Below are positions 37,201-50,659 of a stretch of DNA of 64,000 bases, one piece after another. The position numbers and the translations under genes are program-made. Positions within the stretch are counted from its first letter, which is position 1. The number at the start of each line of letters is the position of its first letter. Origin of the DNA: Diphasiastrum complanatum. Lineage: Eukaryota; Streptophyta; Lycopodiopsida; Lycopodiales; Lycopodiaceae. The stretch spans positions 65,880,370 through 65,944,369 of the forward strand of contig CM055096.1 of the NCBI GenBank assembly GCA_029204225.1, given 5' to 3'. The notes beneath the pieces are model-generated. The model was given only the letters and a program-made list of their open reading frames with translations. It was not told the origin of the DNA and searched no databases.

Positions 37201-38349
37201 TTTTTTGATTACTTCATGATAAGTTTATTCATGCATAGTTCCTATGGTTGCTTCATGAATAATTGTTTCTTTAGCCTCTATCTAGGGTTTAGCCCTAGGA
37301 TTTTATTGGCGTACTTAAGAACCCACCTATTATGCCCGATGCCCAATCATTTGGGATAACACTTGCATCCAAGGTGAATTTTAATAGGAAATTGATACAA
37401 GTTGGATGTGGAAAAGAAAAAAATAGATCATGTTGCAAAAGTGATGAGTATAAGCAATGCTTTTACTATAATCACAAGTACATGCAACCGGTACATGCTT
37501 GTGTTTTGAAGCCTTTCCAATTTGAAGAAAGGAGTGGGACATGTACATGCTCATGCCCATGTTTTGAAGTCTTCTTTGCCTTGACACCAATTTGACTGCA
37601 ATGAGAGGCATTTTCATTTGGCACACAAATATCCTGACGTTGAAACATATTGTAATACTGAATCAACCTTTTTGGCCTTGCTTTGCAAAGGCAAAACTAC
37701 ACTCAACTCTAGCATAGTGATAGCCCTCTTAATAGTTACTCTTTTGAATTCTTTAAAGGAAAAATATTAATTTCCCATAGAATTTACTCCTTTCTTGAAG
37801 AAAACGTGTTACGTGCACCTATGAGGGTGTCCAAATGCATCACTTTTTAAAGCCATTGCTATTTATGAAGTGCACTTAAAACAAAAACAAAACAAAAAAA
37901 CTTGACCCACATTTGCTTAAACGATCATCGTCCATTGATGATACAATAACAAATTGTTAGCATCCAACAATACGTTTTCTAGGGTTAAAAAGTCTAGCTC
38001 AACCCATCACAAGTTTCAATTGTAGAATTCCACTTTACTATGTCACAATGTTGAGCAATTGATGTTTCAGCCTATTTGTGACACTCACCCTCAACCCGTT
38101 ACAAGTAAATTTGATAAACATCTATTTCTACTTAATTTCAATCTATGTAATTCATATATAAATTGACTTTTGTGAAAAACCTTCATCATTATTTACATGA
38201 TTGTGTGGTCTCATGGATACATGTGAAAGACTTTCATTATTATTTATTTCATTGTGTGATTCCTTGGATACATGTTACCTTTGAGCATGTTTTTATTTTT
38301 GATCACCCTCCTTATCTGATACAATGTTAACCTCTCTTTTTTACTCCTT
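37201..38349. other. Unassigned AT-rich DNA between the array and the MITE
   Basis: No recognisable coding, RNA gene or repeat. Short ORFs on both strands near 37330-37660 show no family features. Confidence 0.4.
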
Positions 38350-38830
38350 AGCTCGTATTGGGTTTTGGCCTTTTTTTAGTAATTTTTTTGTGAGTTTGCA
38401 AGTTTCTTTCTTGCCATGAGTCAATAAAAAGATAGCACATGGTGTGCTATCTTTTGTATGCCACTACTTGAATGTTTATTAGTAAGAATTGTGGTTTGGC
38501 ACGTAGTTAAAAATTTTGACTGAATCACTTGGCATGCCGGCGTGCTAAGGTGGTTGGCTGCTAGGGCAAAAAAAAAAAAAAATTCTCGAATCACTTGGCA
38601 TGCCGGCGTGCCAAGTGATTCAGTCAAATTTTTCTTTTTTTATTTTGTAGCACAAGGCCAAAAATGTTTTTTAACTTCAAAATTTTGGCACAATTCTTAT
38701 TAATAAATATTTGAATAGTGGCATAAAAAAGATAGCACACCATGTGTTATCTTTTTATTAACTCATGGCAAGAAAGAAACTCGTAAACTCACAAAAAAAT
38801 TTATTCGCAGAATGCCAAGCCCCGCTCATA
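38350..38830. mobile_element. Foldback MITE with about 150-bp terminal inverted repeats
   Basis: The left arm (38377 onward: TTTTTTTGTGAGTTTGCAAG, TTTCTTTCTTGCCATGAGT, AAAAAGATAGCACATGGTG, GCCACTACTTGAATGTTTATTA) is mirrored on the opposite strand by 38650-38810 with few mismatches. Inside are two copies of GAATCACTTGGCATGCCGGC, the second within a near-perfect hairpin at 38586-38620. No ORF is present. The outermost bases and target-site duplication are not certain. Confidence 0.82.
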
Positions 38831-39404
38831 TTTATGAAGGTTGATCATGACACCATGTGTTCAGGTCGAACGACCAAGTTTGTGAAGAAGTCAATATATA
38901 AAAAAAAATACTAAAAAATTTGGAAACTTAGTGATAGGTCCTTCCAAGTTTTGGTCTTTAATCATGCATGTTGGACCCACCACTAAACACTCTATAGTTA
39001 AGGCTAATCAGTGTGAGAGAAATGACTTCCTACATGTATAAGCCCAATCCAATGAGCATGATTATCAAAATATAGACTAGGAATAAAAAATACTTGGGGC
39101 ATTAGTCAGAATAATACGATGTTAAGGCCCCAAAGTCAAGTTAGCTAAAGTTCCAAGTTTAGATGAACTCACATGTACCATGTGAGAGCCCTTCGCTCTA
39201 CTAATGAACTCACATGAATAATGTGAAGGGCACATATGTATATTAGTACCATTAGATTTTCTAGGAAGGGATTAGAATCCTTGCCAATTGAAAATAGCCA
39301 ATTAGAGACAAGTGATCGGGCTTTTCCCAAGAACAGAAAGGCACCTCTTGTACTCTTAGTCCATGTTCAATACAGAGGAGGATATTATGCTAACTAAAAC
39401 ATCC

Positions 39405-39518
<114 letters not shown>

Positions 39519-39811
39519 TTTCCATTTGTTAATGTTTGCTATTTCATTGCTTTTACTACCATTATTGTATTTCTAAGAGAAAAAAGGACTTAAGGTAAAG
39601 TACAAGAGACCTCTTTTGATCAATCTTGCTTGTGGATAAGTAGGGCTAGTTAATTAGGTGTGGATAATTAGATTGGTGGATTAGATAGTAATTGAATTTG
39701 CTAAACATAGGAAAAAAGGGCATTATGCCCTTTGGAGCACCAACCCCACGTGACAGGCGAGCCAAATGCGAGGCCTTGGAGGAAGGTAGCCTTAGGGTAC
39801 TTATACAATTT

Positions 39812-39830
39812 TTGGCGCCATTGTTAGGGA
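39812..39830 (+). other. Primer-binding site of a gypsy-type (Tat/Athila-like) element
   Basis: TTGGCGCCATTGTTAGGGA closely resembles TGGCGCCGTTGCCGGGGA-type primer-binding sites of plant Tat/Athila gypsy elements. The preceding 300-400 bases, including the TC tract, would be its LTR; no pol coding follows before the copia element at 40640. Confidence 0.55.
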
Positions 39831-40931
39831 GTGCTAACATTATTTCTTCTAGGTTTAGCATTTCTTTATGGCATTGGTTGTTGTTAATTGCATTTAGTGT
39901 TGGAATTTTAATTCCACTTCAAACCTCATTCGAACGGGTTGCTTCTATATATGTTACCACCTATTTCATTCAAGTATCCATGACAAAGTCCCAGACCTAG
40001 TTATTTACTCGAGAACCTACTACAGATGAAGAGCCTGCAAAAATACACACAAGTTTGAGACAGGTTTTTGACACCACTCAAAGTCAATCGAATAAGTCAA
40101 AGGAATGTCAAAGAGTCACCACTCACGAGAGTCAGACCCTTTAATAGTTGACAATCTCTCAACTCGACAATCCTTCAATAGTCGACACTATCGACTCGAC
40201 ACCTTCGGAAGACGTTCGAACCTAATGGCCACATCTCATGTCTCAAGGACTATCATTACTACTATCGAACGGGACTTCATGATTGCCTCATTGTATGGTC
40301 AGTCTAAAGGCTAATGTGCAATTTAGTAACTACGACGTGTATATATACTGAGTTGAATGCATATACAATCAGCTTAGATGTATGTATTGTTCTATCAAAT
40401 CAGATGTATCGCACCAATAATGTATTTGCTAAGATGCATAACACTATCATCGAGTTCTAAACTGTTCTTCTAGGCTTGTATATTGATGAGTAGATTTTTT
40501 TACAACAATCTTATTTACATTTACGCAACTCTAATATATTGTGTTCTTAAAATCGGTGTATAATGTGTGAATGATTATTACTGTTTGTACTTTTGATTGT
40601 AAATCAAATACTCCTTAATCTCCTTGTGTATCTCATCGATTGAGTCGAAGTGCAAAAAGTTAGAATTGAAGTAGAATCATTGTGCAATTGTACTGTGGGT
40701 CCTATCAGTTGATAAGGATCAGTTGGCCTCGCCACGAGGCAAGTCGACGGGACACGCGTCCTGCCAACGACAACCTGGGTCATGCATGGGTTGCCTGAGT
40801 GAATAACTATATGTACAGTGTAATTTCATTTTGAGAATTACAGTTGCTATGTGAGCTTGCTGTGGAGAGTGTTTTCTGTCTGTGTTACTGTGTAGCATTA
40901 TCTGTGTTCCTGTGCAAAGCAAATTCTAAGT

Positions 40932-40943
40932 TGGTATCAGAGC
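40932..40943 (+). other. Primer-binding site, tRNA-iMet
   Basis: TGGTATCAGAGC is the exact plant copia primer-binding site complementary to initiator tRNA-Met. It fixes the right edge of the 5' LTR to a few bases upstream. Confidence 0.9.
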
Positions 40944-42195
40944 CGTACAGGGAGTGTACACAGTACATCATCGTCGTTGAAGAGAGCTTCGGGAGAATTG
41001 TCTTCTGAGAGTTCGGGATTTACGGCGGGTTGAAGACGGAAGGTGGTGCAGAGAGTTTAGCACACAGAAGCTTGGTGAGCTTGAGACTATGTGAGGATTC
41101 ATACACAAGGGTTGTCGGCTGAATCAGAACCTCAGCAAACGAAATTTTGAAATTCCGAAGTAGGCTATTTGGTGTTTGCAGTCAGTGTGCATTCAATCAG
41201 ACACCGTTTGACAAACGGATTGGAGCATCAAACTCCTAGCAGTAGGGCGACCTCAGAGGAAGAGAATTGGCATGTCAAAGAACTGTGAACAGGAAGCCAA
41301 GATCAGTTTTCTGAGAAAAATCTTGGTTTGGGGTTTGGAAGCATAAAATTGCAGTTATCTCTTTGTTCTGAATGGTTTTTGGAGTTGTAAAAGCTTGTAG
41401 GAGGCCGCCCTGGAAAGATTAATCAGTAGGCAAACGGTCGTGGACAGCCACAGGCAGTGTAGAGCACTGGATCGCGATTTACAGGTGTAGATAAACCCTA
41501 GCCACCATAGCTTCAAGCAAGGAAGAGGAAAGCTTAGAGGAGAAAAGCCCGTAGACAGGTCGCGGACAGTCGCGCGCCCTCACCCGAGTGGGTGCTCAGT
41601 GCACGAAGGGGTGTAGTGGCTGGAGGGTGGTGCATCATCGCACCAAAAGAATCTCCTCCATCAGATTGTGAGGAAGATGAATACACGATGGGGATCGCGA
41701 GCAATGTGGGCCATCGGATCCTGATAAGCTATTAGATCTCCTTAAATCCATGGGAAACTTCAATAGAAGGGGCTGAAGGGCATTTGGCTATTCAACGTCA
41801 CTAAAAAAGTTTCAAACTGAAATTGGAGTTGGGACCCTTCACAAGTGAAAGGTGAAGTTTCCTCAAGCTGAAGAAACAGCTCAAAAACTAGAAAAGTCCC
41901 TATTTTTGGGTCTCTTATCCGTTTTGACCCAAAGAAAGGCTATAACCTCCAAACGAAGGGCACCCAGATTGTACCTGCAAGTACGGTAGAGCAAAATAGA
42001 GTGATTGCAGCGGAGAAAGTGTTCGGAATGAGCCAAAAGTGATTTCACCATTCCACTGGGCACGTAGTTGGGAGTTGACGACTGAGTGCATTTCCAAAGG
42101 CGACGCCGATTTGGCTTTCAAACTAAATGAAAAGCGGCGAGTGGCCTGGTAAGGAAAAAAGTGCAGGTCATGATTTTTAACTTCTGACATCACTG

Positions 42196-43356
42196 TTGGC
42201 CTCGGCATACTGTTTTTGGCCTACGGCAAAAGTTTCAAGCAGTTTTGCGATGGCAAACATGGGAGAGTCCATTTTGAGTGAAAGTCGCAAATTGGACAGG
42301 ATTTCCAACTATGCAGTGTGGAAATTCAAAATGAAAAACATACTGATGGAGAAAGAGGTGTGGGAAGTCATCACATGTGATAAGAGAAGGCCGCCAAATG
42401 AAGTGGATATCAAAGTGTTCGACAAAAAGATGAGGAAATGGGATGTGCTAAAGGAGCAATTTGAGACATCAGATTTGTCTAGAATCATGTTTCTGAAGTC
42501 AAAGCTAAATAGTGCTCGCATGGAGCAAGGAGAGCACATTCAAACGTACATGACCAGAATCAAGACAATGAGGGATGAACTGCATTCTATTGGTGAGTGC
42601 ATACGTGATGTGGAGCTGGTGCACAATGCATTGTGCAACATTTCAAAATCCTATCAGATGTTTGTGAGTGGAATAGCATCAAGAGAAAGATTGCCACACT
42701 TTGACGAGCTTACATGAATCTTGATGCAGGAAGAGCAACGATGAGAAATGGTGAAAGTTAGACGTCAAAATATTGACGATCAAGCACTTGCGACACGCCA
42801 AAAACAAGGCAAGGGCAAGGGTAAGAAGAAGTCTAAGCAATAATTTGCCAAGTCTCAAGAGGATGAGAGATCTTCCAGTAAGACCAAGAAGAAAGACAAG
42901 TGCTTCCATTGTGGTAAGAAGGGTCATTGGAAGAGTGAATGTCACAAATTCCTGGCGGAACAAGGCAAGGGGAAACCAAAACAAGCATGTAACCTTGTCG
43001 ATGAGGGTGAGATTGAAGACTCTAGCATCTTCATATCTTCATTGTCATCTAATCAAGATGATCAAGCGTGGTATATTGACTCGGGAGCCACAAGACACAT
43101 GACAGGTAACAAAAATTGGTTCAGTAGCTTGAAAGTGTTGGATAATGGAACGTCCATTTCACAAGCAAATGGTGAGGTGTGCAAGATTAAGGGGATAGGC
43201 ACCGTTTCAATCCAACTACCTGATGGCAAAAGCAGGATGATCAGGGAGGTACTTTACGTATCAGGTATGAAGAAAAATCTACTTTTTGTTGGAGTCATTA
43301 CTGATCAAAAGTTGAAAGTAGAATTCGCCCATGATCGTTGCTTTGTGAGGATGTGA
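42196..43356 (+). pseudogene. Copia gag, zinc knuckle and protease
   Basis: Gag holds the plant copia core (NYAVWKFKMKNILMEKEVWE and QGEHIQTYMTRIKTMRDEL). A CCHC knuckle, CFHCGKKGHWKSECHKF, begins at 42901, and the protease active site WYIDSGATRHMTG at about 43072. All three are in one frame. Stops at 42715, 42742 and 42841 separate gag from the knuckle. The frame is lost near 43350, at the start of the GAG-pre-integrase domain. The first usable start may be the internal MANMGESIL methionine at 42250 rather than 42196. Confidence 0.9.
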
Positions 43357-44110
43357 ACCAAAAGTTCAAAGTTATTGCGGATGGAGTAAGGGAGCCCAAT
43401 ACTAAGTTGTACAGGTTGAATGCTACAATCAAGGGGCAACATGGACTCGTATTGTCCATTCCATCGCAAATTGAGTTGTGGCATAAGAGTCTTGGTCACT
43501 TGAACTTGAGAAGCCTCAGTTTGATGAGCAGATTGGAGATGGTAACAGGATTGCCTACCATAGAAGATCACTTGAAATCGATGTGTGAATCTTGTGTATA
43601 TGGGAAGCAGCATCGAGAGAAGTTCAATAAAGCTGGTGTTGCAAGAGCAAAGAACATCCTGGATTTTTCAGAGCATTGGTCGAACATCAGACAGGTAGGA
43701 AGATCAAAATCCTAAGATCAGATAGTGGAGGTGAGTACAAGTCTAATGACTTCAATGATCTTTGTGATCAATGTGGGATTAAAAGTCAATTTATGCAAGC
43801 TCATACTCCTGCTCTCAATGGTGTAGCTGAGTGCAAGAATCGTAAGATTGTGGAAAGTGCCAGATCTATGCTAGCTAAGATGAAACTACCAAAAGATTTT
43901 TGGTCTGAAGCATGCAGTATGGCAGTCTATCTTCAAAATAGAAGTCCTACCATTGCCATACCAAAGATAACACCTGAGGAAGCATTCACGAAGAAGAAGC
44001 CAAAGACGAACCACTTGCGAATCTTTGGATGTAAGGCCTTTGTACACATTCCTAAGGAAGAGAGACGTAAACTTGATGTAAAAGCTATCAAGTATATTTC
44101 TAGGATATGA
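43338..44110 (+). pseudogene. Copia integrase with internal deletion
   Basis: GAG-pre-integrase (LWHKSLGHLNLRSLSLM, ending CESCVYGKQHREKF) is present. Sequence then jumps from AKNILD straight to RALVEHQTGRKIKILRSD, so the segment with the first catalytic Asp (normally HSDVCGPM) is missing. The second Asp (LRSDSGGEY) and the Glu (NGVAEC) remain at the usual spacing. A frame change occurs at the deletion. Confidence 0.88.
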
Positions 44111-44666
44111 TGATCGTGTGAAGGGCTATAGATGTTTTGATCCAGTGGAAAACAAAATCCATGTAAGTCGTGATGTTATCTTTGATGAATCCAAGATGTA
44201 TGAAGACGAGGATGCTGAGAAGATAGATACATCCAGTGGGAAGAGATGATATAGTGAGGATACCACCTGATGATGATCCATTCATTGACCTTCCATGTGA
44301 TGAAAAAGAGGATACATCTCAAGATACTACTACTCAACCTCAAGAGACAGGTTGGAGAGGTAGGGACAAACCTTTTGGTGCAAGAAGGATTGAAGTTGCA
44401 AGTGACAAACACAAGGAGAAGGATGTACCGTGGGAAGCCGATCACCTGACAGGAAGCTCTCTAAGTGGTTTGAGAGATTGTTGGAGAGCCGCGACATGGA
44501 TGACTTTCTAGGATCATCTAGCCAGGGAGAGCTATGAAGATCAACAAGAGAGAAGACACAAGCTGAAAGGTATGAAACAAATTATGCTCTCCTATCTAGC
44601 ATTATTCAAAGCAAAGAACCTTCTACTTATGGTGAAGCGAAGGATGATGACATTTGGGTCAAGGCC

Positions 44667-46141
44667 ATGGGAGAGGAGATGGAGTCAATTGCTAAGCATA
44701 GCACATGGGACTTAGTAGAACCACCAGTTGGCAAGAAACCCACTGGTTGCAAATGGGTATACAGGACTAAGTATCATGCAGATGGTAGTATAGCAAAGGG
44801 TATGCACAAAGTAAAGGCATCGACTATGAGGAGACCTTTGCGCCGGTATGTAAGTGGAATACTCTACGTCTACTTGTTGCTTTAGCTTCACATTTTGGTT
44901 GGCCTTTGCATCAGATGGATGTGAAATCTGCTTTTCTAAATGGTGAGTTAGAAGAAGAGGTGTTCATGGATCAACTTGAAGGCTTTGTAACAAAGGGACA
45001 TGAAAAGAAAGTATGTCACTTGAAGAAAGCACTTTATGGTCTTAAACAGGCACCACGTGCGTGGTATAGTAGGATTGATGCGTACTTTTGTTCAAAGGGG
45101 ATGGTGAGAACACACTCTGATCCAAATCTATATGTCTTATGCTTTGATGGTATGGTTGCTCTGATTGCTCTTTATGTTGATGACTTGATTATTATGGGAA
45201 ATAATCAAGCGATGATAGATATGATCAAGAAAGACCTCATAGAACAATTCGAAATGACAGATCTTAGCCTGATGCATTATTGCCTTGGAGTAAAGGTGTG
45301 GCAAAAAGGACACGAAGTGGGTTTAACACAGGTGAAGTATGTCAAAGAGTTGCTACACAAGTTTAGATTGCAAGATTGCAAACCAGTGAATACTCCTATT
45401 GAACCAGGTAAAAAGTTTTCTAAGCTTGATGAGTCATAGCCATTTGATGCTACACTGTATAGGCAGTTAGTAGGGAGCTTAATTTACCTTACCACAACTA
45501 GGCCAGATATATGCTATGTTATTGGCATTGTAAGTCAGTTTATGGTAGCACCTACAGAAATACATTGGAAGGCAGCTAAACGCATTTTGCGTTATGTGAA
45601 AGGCACTTCAGACTATGGCTTGATTTACAAGAAGCATAATGGTTTACCTGAGTTGTGTGGCTATGTGGATGCGGATTGGGGAAGTGACTATGATGATCCT
45701 AGATCCACCACAAGGTATGTATTCCAGTTTTGTGGTAGTTGCTGTTCTTGGTCTAGTAAGAAGCAAAATACAATTGCTCTATCCACCACAGAAGCAGAGT
45801 ATAAGGCAATGTGTAGTGCAGCACAAGAAGCTATATGGTTGAGACAAATCTTGAAAGAATTTGGCATGAAGTAGAAAAATCCCACGACATTACATAGCGA
45901 CAATCAGAGTGGCATTCAACTAGCAAAGAATCCAGTGTTCCATGCGAGAACTAAACACATTGAGATTCAGTATCACTTTATATGTGAGAGGCTGCTGAGT
46001 CGTGAAATTCATGTTGTTCATTGTAGCACAGAAGAACAACTAGCTAATATTTTCACTAAGCCACTTGTTGGAGAAAAGTTTGATAATGGGATTTGGTTGA
46101 CAGATCTTCAATCCTACCACAACAAGATGTTGATCTTATAG
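44667..46141 (+). pseudogene. Copia reverse transcriptase and RNase H
   Basis: RT has KWVYRTKYHADGSI, QMDVKSAFLNGELEEEV (catalytic D), LYGLKQAPRAWY and LYVDDLIIMG (catalytic DD at about 45180). A TAG at 45437-45439 interrupts the frame just before PFDATLYRQLVGSLIYL. RNase H follows with DADWGSDYDDPRSTTRY, LSTTEAEY, a stop at about 45872, then HSDNQSGIQLAKNP and ANIFTKPLV. Between 44820 and 44905 a frame change removes the region before motif A. Confidence 0.92.
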
Positions 46142-46179
46142 CCAAATGGAAATCCAAAGATGGCAAAACTCTTGCATTA

Positions 46180-47150
46180 ATATCCATGAATCTCAAGGAT
46201 TCACATATATCTCATATCAGTAACAATTAAACGTCTAAGAAAGCTTTGAAAACATTGACTAGTCTGTATGAGATCCAAGATGTTACCACTCGTCTATTAA
46301 GAAATTCTTTTTTTGCAAGATGTCAGAATCGACTTCTATAAGTGACCATGTTAATCACATTAGATCATTCATTGATCAACTTGCTACAATCGGATCACCC
46401 ATTTTTGACAACAAAGCTGTCACTTCAATTCTTCTCCAAGAAGAACTTTGAAGGAAGTAAAATGATGTTTCTACATCAGATAAATCAGTCGCACTATATT
46501 CGAAGAAGAAGAAACACTCGAAGAAGGGTGTTGTCAATACTTCAAAGTCAGATACTCAACATCCATCACAACAGGAAAAGTCAAAACATCAATATGCCAA
46601 AAACCTTCTACAAGTATTGCAAAAAAAAAGAAAATGATATAAAGGACTACAAAATTCTTTCGAACAAGAACCAATAGGTTCATATTGTAGTCATCGATTC
46701 TTGTGAAGACAAATCCTACCCAAGGCTGTTTATGGCTGAATCAAATAATGATTCAGATTCTAGTTATTGTGGTATCTCGACCCAGATGTGACACAAATTC
46801 ACCTTGGAGACTCTAGTTCTCTTAAGATCAAAGACAAAGGAACACTCATCATCAAATTCAATGATGGTTCATCTCAACTTATCATCATACTACAAGATCT
46901 ACATGCCAGAAACGAATCTAGTAAAGAATGTCAAGACGTCAAGTTTGATGAGACCAGAACAATGTTTTATATGTTCCAAATATGTCCAAGAAACTATAAT
47001 CTATCAGTCGAATTGCTAATCAAGGCCATACTATCATATTTAATGCAAATCAATGTCTTATTCAAGACAACAACTTGAATGTTCTAGTCAAAGGTTATAG
47101 AGATGGTCATCTCTATACATTACCCACTGTGAAGATCGCCTAGTGAAGAT
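46180..47150 (+). pseudogene. Second copia gag-protease fragment
   Basis: Across several frames it reads SDHVNHIRSFIDQLATIGSP and KAVTSILLQE, copia gag segments. Then come IHLGDSSSLKIKDKGTL and FNDGSSQLI, the region after a copia protease active site. It differs in sequence from the preceding element, so it is a separate, older insertion. No LTR is visible. Confidence 0.72.
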
Positions 47151-47259
47151 CCGACTAGATCATGTTGCATGCAACCAACAGGACACCTGTGGAGCAAAAC
47201 CACCCAATCAATAGGAAATGGCTAGTCAATACCCTAACCACTTCACCCCCATGCCATGG

Positions 47260-48000
47260 TGAATGAATGCAAGAGAGGAGGGGCTCCTGGCTACAAGGAT
47301 CAGAAAATTGATGGTTGGAAAAAAGTCGACGATTTCAGATTGTCGAGTTTGAACATATGTATATATGTACATGAGAGAAGTCGAAGTCGAAGTCGATGAC
47401 TTCGATATCTTCGATGAATTCAAAGTTGATGAAGTTGAACTTCGACAGATTTTTCAAGATGCTCATTATTGAATGGTTTTGAGGCTGAGCATCGAAATTC
47501 AACACTCCTCCTTAATGTGGATCCTGAAATTTTTTGATCTTTAGACTTAACATGTCGTTAAATCTGAGATGGTGCTCCGTTGATAGAGCTTTTCAGTAAT
47601 CTACTACCATAAGATCTGTCTTGCAGTAAACTAGTGACACTTCTATGTCTTGTACTTTTTCTCTGAGGTAGTGATATCTGATTTTGATATGTTTGCTTCG
47701 AGAATGAAATCTCGGATTTAGAGATAGTGCTATTGTGCATTGATTGTCACAATAAATAGTCGTTGGATGTGACTGAGCAAGGTCTATATCTGCAAGTAGG
47801 TGCCTTAGCCAAATTTCCTCCTTGGTAGCATTCATGGCAGCTATGTATTTTGATTCGGTCGATGATAATGCTACTGAGGTATGCTTTTGGCGGTTCCAAG
47901 AGATGGGGCCTTGATTGTATAAAAATAAAAATCTAGAAGTTGATCTTCTAGTATCGATATCTCCTGCCCAATCTGCATATGTCACAATAACATATCGCGC
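47260..48000 (-). mobile_element. Copia RNase H fragment with polypurine tract and 3' LTR
   Basis: On the minus strand 47985-47593 reads YADWAGDIDTRRSTSRF, SSTESKYIAAMNATKEEIWL and YCDNQCTIALSLNP, a copia RNase H. After it, ATTAAGGAGGAG (47516-47505) is a good polypurine tract, immediately followed by TGTTGAATTTCG, a copia-type LTR start at 47504. The LTR runs down to about 47260; its TCGA-rich middle (47320-47440) is part of it. The fragment's 5' end is cut at about 48000 by the CACTA-like region. Confidence 0.82.
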
Positions 48001-48420
48001 AGATTTTGACGTGGACGACCGACGTATGTTCGAAAATTTTATAATCCATCACAATCCAACACGTTGAAATACGACGTCCCAGTAAAAAATCCAAAAATCA
48101 GAGTCCGACGATCAGGAAATATGGGCGAAAACCAATTTTTGAAAGGTACATTGGAATCCGACATGTCGAATTCCGACATTCAAACGTGGATATGACCTGG
48201 CATGTTTTTTCAAAAAACAAAATCCATGTAATCCGACGTGGACATCGGATTTCGACGTCCACGTCGGCAATCAGAAAGCCTGTCCATCGCGTTTGAGACC
48301 TGTCGTCTAGGCCTGGAATGGGCACGGACATCGAATTCCGATGCATTTTGAAGTCGTCAGATTTCGACGTCTGTTTGGTTTTTCGTATTCGCGCGATCCA
48401 GGGCCTTTTCTCTCAGTCTA
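48000..48420. repeat. ACGT-cored repeat block, left
   Basis: Dense variants of TCCGACGTGGACATCGGATT, TTCGACGTCC and CGAATTCCGAC in both orientations. Related to 54080-54600. Much richer in CpG than its surroundings. Confidence 0.75.
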
Positions 48421-48599
48421 TTTTTTTGTAGGTTGGAGCATCTTTGGAGCGATTGAGGGCGATTGAGGACGATTGAAGATCGGTGCTTGAGGGCTTGAAG
48501 GTCAGTGCTTGAGGGTGCTTTAAGATCAGTGGTTGAAGATCAGTGTTTGAGGTTGGTGCTTGATTTTTGTTTGTTTTGCCCTTTGTTTGTTTGTTTGAG

Positions 48600-50110
<1,511 letters not shown>

Positions 50111-50469
50111 AGATTTAGAGTAGTAGATGACTAGATAGTGTTTGATGGTAATTGTATGTTTGAATTTGCTTATAATAATGATTCAATTGTGTAATATAGT
50201 GTTATTTTTTAATTGATTGCGCATGTGACAAAAATATTCAAAAAAAAAAAAGAGCAAGCGTTTAAAGAGCGAACAATTGCACATTTGCACTTAAGCTTTG
50301 AGTGAGTTTATCGGTGAGTTTGTGTTGTTTCAACTTTTTTTATTATTGGAATATGTTATCTAACATAGTAAGAATTCAAATGTAATTCATCATTTTCATT
50401 TTGTTCAAAGCAATATCGTATTTTACCGCATACACTAGCAATTAGTTAATATGCAAAGGTGAAATGTAG

Positions 50470-50650
50470 ATAATTAAAATTCCCAATCCTAGGAAGGTGT
50501 GTAGCCCTTACTTCTCCCGTTAAAGGCGAGGTTCTAATCTTTCCAACTTGCATGGAAAAACCTACACGCCACAGGGAGGGAATATGTGGTGACATTCTGA
50601 AATAGGACATAACCGCAAGGTTCGGGTATTATAATTATCACATTCAACTC
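50470..50650 (+). other. Possible tRNA-related SINE-like segment
   Basis: Contains GAGGTTCTAATCT and CAAGGTTCGGGTATT, both near the pol III B-box consensus GGTTCGANNCC, within a locally more GC-rich stretch. A convincing A box and a tail are not seen. Weak call. Confidence 0.2.
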
Positions 50651-50659
50651 TATCTATAA

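Larger units (their letters stand above)
40640..46141 (+). mobile_element. Ty1/copia retrotransposon, broken, 3' LTR not seen
   Basis: A left LTR ends before a clear primer-binding site (TGGTATCAGAGC, 40932-40943), followed by a 1.2-kb leader and then gag-protease-integrase-RT-RNase H in copia order. Coding runs 42196 to about 46110 with stops and at least four frame changes. The integrase has an internal deletion. No second LTR copy occurs after 46141, where another copia fragment starts instead. Confidence 0.88.

Noticed and set aside
47226-47460. TCGA-rich sequence as a separate tandem repeat or regulatory block
   Set aside because: It lies within the LTR that starts after the polypurine tract at 47505-47516, so the LTR explains it.
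50470-50650. A tRNA gene
   Set aside because: B-box-like motifs are present but no cloverleaf with an acceptor stem and anticodon arm can be folded by eye.
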